From the NCBI RefSeq assembly GCF_016756495.1, contig NZ_AP023243.1, forward strand, positions 5,832,501 to 5,896,500: a stretch of 64,000 nt of DNA, given 5' to 3'. Made by a program: the position numbers and the translations under genes. Positions 9,626 to 18,569 of the stretch are shown in pieces; position 1 is the stretch's first letter; every line of letters begins with the position of its first letter. This stretch comes from Mesorhizobium sp. 113-3-3 (GTDB lineage: Bacteria; Pseudomonadota; Alphaproteobacteria; Rhizobiales; Rhizobiaceae). The notes beneath the pieces were generated by a model. The model saw only the letters and a program-made list of their open reading frames with translations, did no database searches and had not been told where the DNA came from.

Positions 9626-10249
9626 TTAGGCCGCTATCTTGGTCACAAGCGGAGATACGGCCTTGAGAGCACCATCCATGGAACTCCTTCGGGCATCCTC
9701 GCCGCGCGACATGTTTTCCGCGCGGATGAAATCGAGATCCTTGATGCCCATGAAGCCGAAAGCCGTCTTGAGGTAGCCCTCCTGGAAGTCCATGGGGGCC
9801 ATGGGGCCGGAAAGATAGGAACCTCCGCGGGTCGAAACGATCACGACCTTTTTGCCGCCAACGAGACCAATCGGCCCCGTATCGGTGTACCGGAAGGTTT
9901 TACCGGGCTGGATGACGCGATCGAGCCAGGCCTTCAGCTGGCTGGCAACCGAGAAGTTGTACATCGGCGCGCCGACGACAAGCACATCGCTGGCGATCAG
10001 CTCGTTCACCAGTTGATCCGATCGCGCGTGCTCTCGGCGCGTCGCCTCATCGGCTACGTTGAAAGCGAGCGGTCTGAAACCCGCCCCGATCGGTCCGTCC
10101 AAGTGCGGGATCGCCTCCTCCACCAGGTCATGATACGTCACCCGCGCGCCGGGATGCTGGTTGAGCAAGTTCGTCACGATGGCTTTGGTGAGTGTGCGAG
10201 AGGCGGACCCGTCTCTCAGGATGCTCGAGTCGAGATGAAGGATTTGCAT
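9626..10249 (-). CDS. azoR: FMN-dependent NADH-azoreductase
   Basis: 207 residues, the normal AzoR length. Flavodoxin-like fold with DSSILRDGSASRTLT for the FMN phosphate near the N-terminus, PMYNFSVASQLKAWLDRV in the middle and STRGGSY later, all typical of AzoR/AcpD. It reduces azo dyes and quinones with NADH in the cytosol. The ATG at 10249 has GGAG ten bases upstream; longer in-frame starts would run into the divergent LysR gene. The LysR regulator directly upstream and divergent is its likely controller, a common arrangement for azoreductases. Confidence 0.9.
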   Translation of the reverse strand: MQILHLDSSILRDGSASRTLTKAIVTNLLNQHPGARVTYHDLVEEAIPHLDGPIGAGFRPLAFNVADEATRREHARSDQLVNELIASDVLVVGAPMYNFSVASQLKAWLDRVIQPGKTFRYTDTGPIGLVGGKKVVIVSTRGGSYLSGPMAPMDFQEGYLKTAFGFMGIKDLDFIRAENMSRGEDARRSSMDGALKAVSPLVTKIAA

Positions 10250-10371
10250 GACACATTGGCTCCGTTGAAGTGTGTGAGCCATACTTATGCTCGCCCGTCG
10301 GTGTTGCGCCAGCGGGGTAAATGGCACAGATTGTTCTACTGATGAGACAATCAAATGCCCGGAGATCGAAG

Positions 10372-11328
10372 GTGGAAGACCTCAACGAATTGACGATGTT
10401 CGCCTCGGTGGCGCGTCACGGCAGCTTTTCGTCGGCGGCCCTTGCCCTGGGCATACCCAAGTCGCGCATCAGCCGACGCATTGCAGCCCTGGAGGCCCGC
10501 ATCGGCGTTCGGCTGCTGCAGCGATCGACCCGCTCGGTCAATCTCACATCCGTGGGGCAGGAATTCCTCAAGCACTGCAATGAAATGATCGATGCCGCAC
10601 GCATGGCCTTCGAGGTGGCCGATCACGCCGGCGAGGCGCCGGCGGGGCGCCTGCGGGTAAGCTGCCCGGTTGGCATTGCTCATATTTTCGTTGCGCCCGT
10701 CCTTTGGAAGTTCATGCGGGCCCATCCCGCTGTAAGGGTCGACCTCGAGCTTACAAACAGGCGAGTCGATGTTATCGCGGAAGGCTTTGACATTGCCTTG
10801 CGGGTTCGCTCGACCATCGATGATTCCCAGTTGATGATCAGGCGGTTGGGAACCAGCGAGCAGTGGCTCGTGGCGAGCCCCGAGTTCGTTTCATCTTGTG
10901 GACCTTTCAATGCGCTCCAATCACTTAGACTTCAGCGAGGGCTTGGTCCGGCGGGGGTGAGAGGCGAACGAAGCCTGTGGCACATCACGGCGCCCGATGG
11001 GCAAGCCATCGACATCGAATATGTCCCGATCTTGGCCACGGATGATATCCATATGCTCGGCCAGGCCGCTCTGGCGGGAATGGGCATCGCTCAACTGCCA
11101 CGCAACCTGTGTGGTGATGCGGTCCGCAGAGGCCGACTGGTCAGGCTGTTGGCCGACCACACTTTGCCCGCGCATCAACTCCACGCCATATTCCCGTCCC
11201 GGCGCGGACTTGTGCCGGCCGTCCGCGCCCTACTCGATTTCCTCGGCCACGAATTGCCGCTGCTGACCGCCCGGATCGAGGACGGCTACGCTACGGGCTC
11301 CAACGATAGTGGTTCGCTGACTTTGTGA
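10372..11328 (+). CDS. LysR-family regulator divergent from azoR
   Basis: 318 residues from the GTG at 10372, which has GGAG at a 7-base spacing and gives the usual family start (VEDLNELTMF). In-frame ATGs at 10321 and 10345 would add an untypical extension. The helix-turn-helix spans residues ~3-60 (ALALGIPKSRISRRIAALE), followed by the LysR substrate-binding domain (RLRVSCPVGIA onward). It belongs to the AaeR/DsdC-like clade by general look. Its likely target is the divergent azoR-MBL pair. The middle of the effector domain (around residue 170) looks shorter than usual, so specificity cannot be guessed. Confidence 0.85.
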   Translation: MEDLNELTMFASVARHGSFSSAALALGIPKSRISRRIAALEARIGVRLLQRSTRSVNLTSVGQEFLKHCNEMIDAARMAFEVADHAGEAPAGRLRVSCPVGIAHIFVAPVLWKFMRAHPAVRVDLELTNRRVDVIAEGFDIALRVRSTIDDSQLMIRRLGTSEQWLVASPEFVSSCGPFNALQSLRLQRGLGPAGVRGERSLWHITAPDGQAIDIEYVPILATDDIHMLGQAALAGMGIAQLPRNLCGDAVRRGRLVRLLADHTLPAHQLHAIFPSRRGLVPAVRALLDFLGHELPLLTARIEDGYATGSNDSGSLTL

Positions 11329-11354
11329 AGCTTGGCTCGCCAACAGCAGCCAGT

Positions 11355-11951
11355 TCAGGTTTTTGGCGGGAGCAATCCCAGTCCCCGAAGCGTCGTTTCG
11401 CTGAGCAGCCATAGATCGTCCTCGTCCCGGACGACTTTCGAGAGAACATTCAAACCGATCATCAGGTTTTGCAGCGCCAGCGCCAATACACGTACATCGG
11501 CATTGCCGTCGATTTCACCATGTTCACGGGCGGCAGTCATCAGTTCTTCGATACGGCTGGTCGAACCGGCGGCCAACCTGGCGAGCATAGGCGCTGGTCC
11601 ATCCGTGGACGGGCAAAGCTCGCTGATGGAATTTACAATGATGCATCCGCGTCCTTCCGGATCGGCTGTGCGAACACGACAAATGTTGCGCACGACCTCA
11701 TGCAAGACAGGCAAGACGGGGCCTTTGACCTCGCCATACAAAGGCGCGTCCGGTGCCGTCAAAGAATAGCGGGCGATGATTTCCGCGAAAAACGCCTCGC
11801 GTGATCCGAACGCATTGTAAAAACTCGATCGGGAGATGCCGAGACGCTCGGACAGAGCCTTTACCGAGGCCTGTTCGTACCCGCCGGTCCTGATCGCCTC
11901 CGTGGCGATGTCCAGTGCCTCGTTGCGGTCAAACTTGCTGGGTCGTGCCAA
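11355..11951 (-). CDS. TetR-family regulator (TTG start)
   Basis: 198 residues. N-terminal TetR helix-turn-helix ALSERLGISRSSFYNAFGS at about residues 31-49, then the helical ligand domain. The start is TTG at 11951, preceded by GAGG and GGGAG; no ATG or GTG gives the complete N-terminal helix, and the MARPSKFD start is typical of the family. It is divergent from the DUF1330/hydrolase pair, with a dyad operator candidate at 11972-11995 between them, so it probably represses both directions. Confidence 0.85.
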   Translation of the reverse strand: MARPSKFDRNEALDIATEAIRTGGYEQASVKALSERLGISRSSFYNAFGSREAFFAEIIARYSLTAPDAPLYGEVKGPVLPVLHEVVRNICRVRTADPEGRGCIIVNSISELCPSTDGPAPMLARLAAGSTSRIEELMTAAREHGEIDGNADVRVLALALQNLMIGLNVLSKVVRDEDDLWLLSETTLRGLGLLPPKT

Positions 11952-11971
11952 CTCCCACCTCTCGATCTTGT

Positions 11972-11995
11972 GTTTTGTACATATGTGGACAAAAC
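11972..11995. promoter_or_regulatory. Candidate TetR operator
   Basis: Perfect 7-bp arms GTTTTGT and ACAAAAC separated by 10 bases, with extra partial symmetry inside (CA...TG). It sits 20 bases upstream of the TetR start and 58 bases upstream of the divergent gene, the standard place for a TetR operator. Confidence 0.55.
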
Positions 11996-12053
11996 AGCTG
12001 GAATGCCATATCGGCCGAACGTCTATGAATGATTTTCACATCAGGAGATGAAA

Positions 12054-12344
12054 ATGACTGCACTCGTTCTTGTCCAGGTTCGCCCGAAGGCAGGTGATAA
12101 GCTGGCTCAGTACTCGGCTGCCTCCGCGCCCACGATCGCCGCTTTTGGAGGCGAATTTATCCATCGTGGCAAGTTGCATGAGGTCCTTGCGGGTGCCGAC
12201 ACCGCTCCTGGCCTCGGGATTATCCGCTTTGCCGACGTAAAGGCCGCCAAGGACTGGTTCGCGTCACCGGAATACCAGGCCATCGTGCCGTTGCGCGACG
12301 AGGCAGCGGATATGAGCTTCATCCTTTACGAGACCGCCGGCTGA
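12054..12344 (+). CDS. DUF1330-family small protein
   Basis: 96 residues, ferredoxin-like dimeric alpha/beta barrel family. The family pattern is seen in FGGEFIHRGKLHEVL and the end region WFASPEYQAIVPLRD. Function of the family is not established; neighbours are often oxidoreductases or stress genes. Start ATG 12054 has AGGAG with a 6-base spacing; the ATG at 12048 is only one base from that site and is unlikely. Probably co-transcribed with the alpha/beta hydrolase 68 bp downstream and controlled by the divergent TetR protein. Confidence 0.8.
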   Translation: MTALVLVQVRPKAGDKLAQYSAASAPTIAAFGGEFIHRGKLHEVLAGADTAPGLGIIRFADVKAAKDWFASPEYQAIVPLRDEAADMSFILYETAG

Positions 12345-12412
12345 TTCCCCAAGCCATAGAGTTTTCTCCCACCGACCAATCCGCGTAGCGCGGACCCAAG
12401 GAAGGATCGTTT

Positions 12413-13252
12413 ATGCCTACAGCAAGTGCATATCCAGAGATTGTCGAGACCCAAGGAAGGTCGAGAGGCGGCCAACTGCTGAGAAGCATAGTAGGCGGTG
12501 TCCTGGCCCTGGCATTGACCATCGCGGTCATGCTTTTGCCGATCACCGCACGGGCTGCCGACACATCGCATGTTCGAAACATCGTGCTGGTGCATGGCGC
12601 CTTTGCGGACGGATCGAGTTGGTCGGACATCATCCCGTTACTGGAAGCCAAGGGCTATCACGTCACTGCCGTGCAGAACCCTTTGACATCGCTTGCCGAT
12701 GACGTTGCCGCGACACGCCGCGTTCTGGAGCGACAGAAGGGTGACGTACTGCTCGTCGGTCATTCATGGGCTGGCGCCGTCGTGACCGAGGCCGGCAATG
12801 CCCCAAATGTAAAGGGCATCGTCTATCTGTCCGCGCTTGTTCCCGACAGCAGCGAATCGGTCGCGGAATTGCTTCAGAAGCGCAATGCGCCCATGGACGG
12901 CATGGCGCCGGATGCCAACGGTCTTATCTGGCTGGACGATCCAATGGCCTACGCCCACGTCATGGCCGGCGACGTCGCTGCGAAGCGAGTTGCTCTTCTG
13001 GCGGCTGCCGAGCAGCCGATAGCAGCCAAGAGTTTCGGGGAAAAGGTCCAGCAAGCTGCTTGGCAGAACAGGCCCACCTGGTATCTCGTTACCCAGGGCG
13101 ACAACGCAGTTCCCACGCCGGTGCAAAAATGGCTCGCCGACCATATTGGAGCTAAAACCGGGACCATCAAATCCAGTCACATGTCGATGGTGTCCCACCC
13201 TTCCTTTGTCGCAGACTTCATCGCGAAAGCGGGTAAAGATGCCTTGAAGTAG
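12413..13252 (+). CDS. Exported alpha/beta hydrolase
   Basis: 279 residues. A hydrophobic segment at about 25-45 ends in ARA-ADT, a signal peptide. The fold shows oxyanion motif LVHGAFADGSSW, nucleophile elbow GHSWAG (catalytic Ser) and a C-terminal SSHMSMVSHP region carrying the likely catalytic His; the acid is probably in VTQGDNAV. It resembles salicylate-esterase/EstC-like small hydrolases. Esterase or lactonase acting in the periplasm is inferred; substrate unknown. RBS GGAAGGA precedes ATG 12413. Likely in one operon with the DUF1330 gene. Confidence 0.85.
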   Translation: MPTASAYPEIVETQGRSRGGQLLRSIVGGVLALALTIAVMLLPITARAADTSHVRNIVLVHGAFADGSSWSDIIPLLEAKGYHVTAVQNPLTSLADDVAATRRVLERQKGDVLLVGHSWAGAVVTEAGNAPNVKGIVYLSALVPDSSESVAELLQKRNAPMDGMAPDANGLIWLDDPMAYAHVMAGDVAAKRVALLAAAEQPIAAKSFGEKVQQAAWQNRPTWYLVTQGDNAVPTPVQKWLADHIGAKTGTIKSSHMSMVSHPSFVADFIAKAGKDALK

Positions 13253-13275
13253 CCAACAACGGCCTGTAATGGCGG

Positions 13276-13309
13276 CTTCCTCGAACATGCCCGGGCATGT
13301 TCGAGGAAG
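13276..13309. terminator. Perfect 34-bp palindrome downstream of hydrolase gene
   Basis: Two perfect 17-bp arms (13276-13292 and 13293-13309) with no spacer and a CCCGGG centre. As RNA it would fold into a very stable hairpin 24 bases after the hydrolase stop, so it is probably the operon terminator. The following run TGTTTCT is only weakly T-rich, so a protein-binding or cruciform role is also possible. Confidence 0.6.
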
Positions 13310-13831
13310 TGTTTCTACACGCCGGGAACCGCTACAACGAATTGCAGGTGGTCTGACAACGCCAGCATCTGGTCGCTGTCAATTTTCCTTGATGCGCTCC
13401 TTCCAGCGCCGCTTATATGGCATAGTCGAGTGCCGCGTGCTCAGCGGGCCTCAATACACCCTCCTTGCGTGCTTCGGGGCACCTTATTCGCCAAACTTGG
13501 CGCTGCGAGAGAAATCGCGCATTGACCTAGTGATTTCGAATTCCCGGAGTCGGTCCAATCCCGCTCGACTCCGAATGCATCATGAGCACGTCGGCGCGGC
13601 CGGATGAAGAAATGGCCAGGGACTTGCGGCGGCGCGTGATGCGACATCTCATGGCATTCCTAAAGCTTGTCTTCTCGAAATGACGTTTCTTGTGCTTCAA
13701 ATCGCGAATGCAAAGCTTTGCTTGCGAAATCGCCCTTTAGCCCCGCCGATGTAAAATAGTGAGGTGGGGGAGATCAGCGCGCAGCGGCGCTTGCCGCCCA
13801 CCTCTGCAATAGTTGATCTGAGGGGATTTAA
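13310..13831. other. Gene-free region upstream of the Rbs-type operon
   Basis: About 520 bp. Open frames on both strands are short, lack domains and lack credible ribosome sites, so I call none. Near its right end is the 12-bp palindrome GCAAAGCTTTGC at 13710-13721, about 110 bases before the binding-protein gene, a possible operator. The region presumably holds that operon's promoter. Confidence 0.5.
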
Positions 13832-14890
13832 ATGAGATCGATTGATATTCGACCATACTTTAAAGCGGCCGTCGTGGCTTCTGTAATGCTGGCTGGCAAC
13901 ATCCTCGCCGCAAATGCGGACGCGCTCAAAATTGGCGTCTCGAACGCATATGTCGATACTTGGCGGTCGCAACTTCTTGATACGCTGAACAAAGCCAACA
14001 AGCCGTTCGTCGAAAAGGGCATCACTGAAGACCTGATCGTCCAGAGTGGCGCCACAAACGTTCAGGGTCAAATCGGCCAAATCCGCTCTCTCATCAACGC
14101 TGGCGTCAATGTCCTGTTCGTTATCCCCTCCTCGGAAACAGCGCTGAATCCTGTGCTTCAGGAGGCGGTGGACGCTGGTGTCCAGGTCTTCTCCATCACA
14201 CAAGCTGTTACCTCGCCGAAGGTTTACGGTGTCATGGTAGACCAGAGCAAATGGGCTACCGGCCACGCCCAATGGCTTGCCGATACTCTTGGCGGCAAGG
14301 GAGATATCGTCCTCTTGAACGGTTTGGCAGGAGCTCCGGCAAACGAGCAGCGCGTTCGCACCATCGCTGAATTCCTGAAGGGCTATCCGGAACTCAAGGT
14401 TCTCAACACCGCCAATGGCGATTGGGATGTGGTCAAGGCGCAGCAGGTCATGTCGAGCGTCTTTGCTGCGCAACCGAAGATCGATGGCATCTGGGTCTCC
14501 GGGGCGATGTCCGAAGGTGTGTTGCGCGCGCTGGTTTCCGCCAATCCGGAAAAGTGGCCAGCCGTGACCGGCGACACGAACCTCGGCTATTTGCGTCTGT
14601 GGAAGAAGGCGCTGGAAAAGCAGCCCAGTTTCCGCTCGGTCGGTGTATTTGATCCTCCTGGCATTGAAGCAACCGCCGCGCTCAAGATCGCAATCAAGCT
14701 TGCCGAGGGCCGCAAATTCAAAGACGGCGTCCTTGAAGGTGAAAATCACAACTTCATTTTCGTGAAGGATCCAGCTCCTATGGGCGCCGACAAGCTGGAT
14801 GCCGTCCTTGCCGAGAACAAGGACCGTCCCGACAGCTTCTTCCTTGATTACGAAATGCCTGACGCCGATATCGAGGCGCTCTTCAAGTAA
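13832..14890 (+). CDS. Periplasmic sugar-binding protein (RbsB/Peripla_BP_4 type)
   Basis: 352 residues. Signal peptide with cleavage near residue 29 (ILAANA-DALK). The mature part has the two-lobed sugar-binding pattern: KIGVSNAYVDTWRSQ start, NVLFVIPSS, and GTNxxx-like IDGIWVSGAM. It is the substrate receptor of the importer encoded by the next three genes. It is somewhat longer than RbsB (about 300), closer to the xylitol, ribitol or AI-2-like groups. Substrate not decided by sequence. A GC-rich hairpin follows the stop. Confidence 0.9.
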   Translation: MRSIDIRPYFKAAVVASVMLAGNILAANADALKIGVSNAYVDTWRSQLLDTLNKANKPFVEKGITEDLIVQSGATNVQGQIGQIRSLINAGVNVLFVIPSSETALNPVLQEAVDAGVQVFSITQAVTSPKVYGVMVDQSKWATGHAQWLADTLGGKGDIVLLNGLAGAPANEQRVRTIAEFLKGYPELKVLNTANGDWDVVKAQQVMSSVFAAQPKIDGIWVSGAMSEGVLRALVSANPEKWPAVTGDTNLGYLRLWKKALEKQPSFRSVGVFDPPGIEATAALKIAIKLAEGRKFKDGVLEGENHNFIFVKDPAPMGADKLDAVLAENKDRPDSFFLDYEMPDADIEALFK

Positions 14891-14910
14891 ATCATCCCGC
14901 ATTTCGCCCG

Positions 14911-14938
14911 AGCGGGGGGGACACGAAGGCCCCCCGCT
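14911..14938 (+). terminator. Hairpin between binding-protein and ATPase genes
   Basis: Arms AGCGGGGGG (14911-14919) and CCCCCCGCT (14930-14938) with a 10-base loop, 20 bases after the stop codon and with no T run. It probably protects the upstream mRNA or attenuates read-through so that more binding protein than ATPase is made. It also covers the upstream TTG at 14938, arguing against that as the ATPase start. Confidence 0.6.
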
Positions 14939-14985
14939 TGGAACTTCTCGGACTCAAAAGCGGTGCTCGCGGCCGGCCGCTAGGG

Positions 14986-16488
14986 ATGGAATCTACCGTG
15001 AACTCGCCATCGCTCGTTGCTGAAGCAGTATCAAAGAGATTCGGTCCGACCCAGGCGTTGGACAACGTCTCGGTCGTATTCGAGCCTGGGTCGGTCCATG
15101 CCCTCATGGGCGCCAACGGTTCAGGCAAATCGACCTTGACCAAAGTGCTGGTCGGCCTGGTCAGGCCGGACCACGGCGAGGTCCGCTATGACGTTGGGAC
15201 TTCTGGCGGCGTCGAGGATCGTCACTCGGCCGTGGCCGCCGTCTTTCAAGAGACCAGTCTGATCCCCGATATGACCGTCGAGGAGAATGTCTGGCTGACG
15301 CGCGAACCCAAGAAATTTTGGGGCGTGGATCGAAAATTGCTTCGCCAAAGAACCGAAGAGATCGTCGATATCTTCTCCGATGTCGCTCCCACTATCCACC
15401 CTACAACTTTGGTGAGCGACCTCGGACCCGACGCCCGCCAAATTGTCGAGTTGATGAAGGCGCTGTCGCAATCGCCTCGATACATTATTCTCGATGAGGC
15501 GACTGCCAGTCTGGACGCGCGCCAGGCCGCGCGTGTTGCCGAACTGGTGCGCAAATGGCGCGAACAGGGCCGTTCCGTCATCCTGGTCACCCACCGCATG
15601 CCGGAGGCATTGGCGCTTGCGGATACGATAAGCGTCTTGCGAAACGGCAAGCTGGTGACCACCGAGCCGCGCGCCTTCGTCGATGAACAGCGCATCGTCG
15701 ATCTGATGGTCGCCTCACATCGCCGCCCTTCGATTGCAACGAAAGTCAGCAAGGACATTGCGGTCGACGCTTCAAGTCTGAGCGCGACTATCGACGTCGG
15801 CAAAAGAGGCAAAGCCTTTGGGTTAACCGTCCGCAAGGGAGAGATCGTCGGATTGGCGGGCCTTCAGGGACAGGGGCAGTCGCGCGTGCTTCGCGGGCTG
15901 TTCTCAGGGGGCACTGGGATCCATGATGTTCAGATCGACGGGCGCAGAGCAGAGATCTCCCATCCCTCCGGTGCGGTGAAACTTGGCATCGCTTTGGTGC
16001 CAGGCGACCGAAACACCGACGGGCTCTTCGGTCCGCTCCCGGTCTCAGAGAACATAATGATTTCGTCTTGGCGCCAACATGGGCGCTTTGGCTGGCTCAA
16101 CCTCAAGAGCGCCATGGCGGTGGTTCAGCAAACCATCAAGGATTTGAAGCTTAAAACCGCCTCGCCTGACGTGTCTGTTCGCACGCTTTCCGGGGGCAAC
16201 GCTCAGAAGGCCGTCCTGGCGCGCTGGCTCGCAACAAAGCCGCAATACCTGTTGCTCGACGACCCCACGAAGGGCGTGGACGTCGGCGCTCGAGCAGACT
16301 TCTACGACGCACTCTACAGGGCCAAGGACCAATCCGTCGGAATCCTCGTCTATTCCAGCGACGAGCATGAACTGGAAATTCTCTGCGATCGCGTTCTGGT
16401 CATGCATGAGGGGGAATTGGTGACGGCCCTCGAGGGCGCCGACATAGAGGCCGAAAAGATAGCCCGCGCCGGCATCATGGGGGTTTAG
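14986..16488 (+). CDS. Sugar ABC importer ATPase, double domain (RbsA/MglA type)
   Basis: About 500 residues in two nucleotide-binding halves. Half one has Walker A GANGSGKST and Walker B IILDEATASLD but a degenerate signature (LGPDARQ). Half two has the opposite pattern: degenerate Walker A (GLQGQGQSR) and an intact signature LSGGNAQKA with Walker B LLLDDPTKGVD. This asymmetry is normal for RbsA-type ATPases. Start is ATG 14986 or GTG 14998; the GTG has the better-spaced AGGGATGGA. The stop is separated from the permease start by one base. Confidence 0.9.
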   Translation: MESTVNSPSLVAEAVSKRFGPTQALDNVSVVFEPGSVHALMGANGSGKSTLTKVLVGLVRPDHGEVRYDVGTSGGVEDRHSAVAAVFQETSLIPDMTVEENVWLTREPKKFWGVDRKLLRQRTEEIVDIFSDVAPTIHPTTLVSDLGPDARQIVELMKALSQSPRYIILDEATASLDARQAARVAELVRKWREQGRSVILVTHRMPEALALADTISVLRNGKLVTTEPRAFVDEQRIVDLMVASHRRPSIATKVSKDIAVDASSLSATIDVGKRGKAFGLTVRKGEIVGLAGLQGQGQSRVLRGLFSGGTGIHDVQIDGRRAEISHPSGAVKLGIALVPGDRNTDGLFGPLPVSENIMISSWRQHGRFGWLNLKSAMAVVQQTIKDLKLKTASPDVSVRTLSGGNAQKAVLARWLATKPQYLLLDDPTKGVDVGARADFYDALYRAKDQSVGILVYSSDEHELEILCDRVLVMHEGELVTALEGADIEAEKIARAGIMGV

Positions 16489-16489
16489 G

Positions 16490-17437
16490 ATGCACAATTT
16501 GCTACTCGCAAATCGCCGCAAACCGGACTGGGCCGTCAGCGTCTTGGTATTGACGCTAAGCACAGTCGTTCTGTGGCTGCTGCTGCCAGGGTTCTTCCGA
16601 GCAGCGAACGTCGCCTCCGAAATCCGGACTTCGTTGCCGACGCTGTGCCTAGCGATGGGACAGATGATTATCGTGTCGGCTCGAGGTATAGATCTGTCAC
16701 TTGGAGCGCTTTTGTCCCTCGCATCGTCGGTGATGGTCTGGCTCTTCGGATCCGATCCGACCTGGCAAGTCAGTGTCGTCGCCATCTCGGCGGGTATTGG
16801 CGTTGCCGTCGCCGGCGGAGCGACGAACGGGCTGCTGGTAGCTTACTTCCGCGTCCAGCCGGTTATCGCCACCTTTGCCACATCATTCGTCTGGGCCGGA
16901 CTTGCCCTGTGGGCCTTGCCGCAGCCAGGCGGGGTTGTACCGGAAGGACTTTCATCCTCGCTACGCGTCGGCGCTTGGGCGCCGCTCGTGGTAATCCTGG
17001 CAATCGGGGCGGTATGGCTGCAATTCAGCCGATCGTCGAGATACCGAGGCTTGCTGGCAGTAGGTGGAGAACCGGTCGCAGCCACCAATAGTGGCTTGAA
17101 CCTCGGACTTGTCCAGTTCTGGACTTACGTTGCGGCCGGATTGCTGACTGGGATTTCTGCCGTGCTCCTGTCTGCCGACATCTCTTCTGGCGATCCGCTC
17201 ATTGGTGCATCGCTGACCCTGCCAACCATCGTGGCCGTCGTTATCGGTGGCACCAAGTTGACCGGCGGCAATGCCACCTATGTCGGAACAGTTGCCGGCA
17301 TCCTGCTTTTGATCGTCCTCCGAAACATCGTGTTCGCAGTCGGCCTCCCTTACGAATGGCAGCCATTGATCGACAGCGTGCTCATTCTAGCCATGCTCGC
17401 CGTTGGCGCCATCCTGAACCTGCGGAGGAAGAAATGA
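16490..17437 (+). CDS. Sugar ABC importer permease 1 (RbsC type)
   Basis: 315 residues, about nine or ten hydrophobic segments. BPD_transp_2 family motifs: VSARGIDLSLGALLSLAS and the TIVAVVIGGTKLTGG stretch near the C-terminus that contacts the ATPase. It starts one base after the ATPase stop and its end overlaps the next permease by an ATGA. With the second permease it probably forms a heterodimeric pore; many Rbs systems use a homodimer, so two unlike permeases is a feature of this subgroup. Confidence 0.9.
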   Translation: MHNLLLANRRKPDWAVSVLVLTLSTVVLWLLLPGFFRAANVASEIRTSLPTLCLAMGQMIIVSARGIDLSLGALLSLASSVMVWLFGSDPTWQVSVVAISAGIGVAVAGGATNGLLVAYFRVQPVIATFATSFVWAGLALWALPQPGGVVPEGLSSSLRVGAWAPLVVILAIGAVWLQFSRSSRYRGLLAVGGEPVAATNSGLNLGLVQFWTYVAAGLLTGISAVLLSADISSGDPLIGASLTLPTIVAVVIGGTKLTGGNATYVGTVAGILLLIVLRNIVFAVGLPYEWQPLIDSVLILAMLAVGAILNLRRKK

Positions 17438-18408
17438 GCATGGGCGGCGTGGCGCGAGCCAATACGGCCGGATTGATAAGACGCATTGCAAGTCCGATCG
17501 CAATCGTTCTAGCGGTCACCGTTCTCATGCTCGCGATAGGCGAAACTATGCGGCCAGGCTTTGCCCAACCTTCGCAATTGGTATCCCTCCTGAGGATCGC
17601 GGCATTTCTCGGATTTATCGGCGCTGGCCAAACCCTCGTAATACTGAGTGGGAACGAAGGCATCGATCTTTCTGTCGGTTCTATCGTCACCATGAGCGCG
17701 ATCATCGTTTTCGGCCTCAACGGCACTCTGGGGCTGCCGATGGCGATCTCCGCTGCACTCGTAGCCGGAGCGGTCGTCGGCTTTATCAATGGGGTCGGTG
17801 TGGCAACTCTTGGACTGCAGCCGCTAATGATGACCCTCGGCATGGCCGGCGTCGTGAAAGGTTCGGTTCTAGTGCTCACTGGTGGTCGTCCGGAAGGTTC
17901 GGAGAACCAGAGCCTAACCGCATTCGTGACGGAACCCTGGATCGCCGGCGTCCCTGGCACCGTGCTTTTGTGGCTCCTGCTCGGTATCGCCATGCATCTG
18001 TTGCTGTCGCGCACCGCATGGGGAAAGTCGGTTTACGCGGTCGGAGCGAATTCGAGAGCCGCAAAGTTGGCTGGCCTGCGCACCAAGGCCGGCACGATCG
18101 CGGTTTACGTCTGCTCAGGCATGTTGGCGGCAGTGGGAGGCATTGTGCTGCTTGGTTACACTGGTTCGGTCTTCATCAACCTTGGCGAACCCTACACGCT
18201 GCCCTCTATAGCGGCCGTGGTTATCGGTGGGACGCTGCTCTCAGGGGGCATCGGTTCCTATTGGGGTACGATGGCTGGCGCGTTGATGCTGACGGTCCTG
18301 CAGAGTTTTCTCATCATGTTGGGCCTACCGGAGTTTGCTCGGCAGATCGCCTACGGCGTGATGCTTGCAGCGGTTCTCAGCGTGTATTCAAAGCTCTCGC
18401 CTACATAA
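17434..18408 (+). CDS. Sugar ABC importer permease 2 (RbsC type)
   Basis: 324 residues, same BPD_transp_2 family: LSGNEGIDLSVGSIVTMSA and SIAAVVIGGTLLSGG. ATG 17434 overlaps the upstream stop (ATGA) and is preceded by GGAGGAAG, so the longer open frame is not used. Partner of permease 1. Last gene of the importer operon before the MFS gene, which starts 160 bp downstream. Confidence 0.9.
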   Translation: MSMGGVARANTAGLIRRIASPIAIVLAVTVLMLAIGETMRPGFAQPSQLVSLLRIAAFLGFIGAGQTLVILSGNEGIDLSVGSIVTMSAIIVFGLNGTLGLPMAISAALVAGAVVGFINGVGVATLGLQPLMMTLGMAGVVKGSVLVLTGGRPEGSENQSLTAFVTEPWIAGVPGTVLLWLLLGIAMHLLLSRTAWGKSVYAVGANSRAAKLAGLRTKAGTIAVYVCSGMLAAVGGIVLLGYTGSVFINLGEPYTLPSIAAVVIGGTLLSGGIGSYWGTMAGALMLTVLQSFLIMLGLPEFARQIAYGVMLAAVLSVYSKLSPT

Positions 18409-18569
18409 ACGAGGCCGGCAGGCACGCGATGGCAGGCCAGCTAATGCAACATGCCCCACAATTCTCCGAAGGCGGACGTAGAGCTATCGTTTTCGGATTT
18501 GTTGACCGGACCCGGCATGCCGTCGGGTGACATTGACCGAGGCGCAAGGCGCCGCTGGAGAACCAATCC

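Noticed and set aside
13269..13647. Open frames in the gene-free region after the hydrolase
   Set aside because: The forward frame reads through the 34-bp palindrome and neither frame has a recognisable domain or ribosome site.
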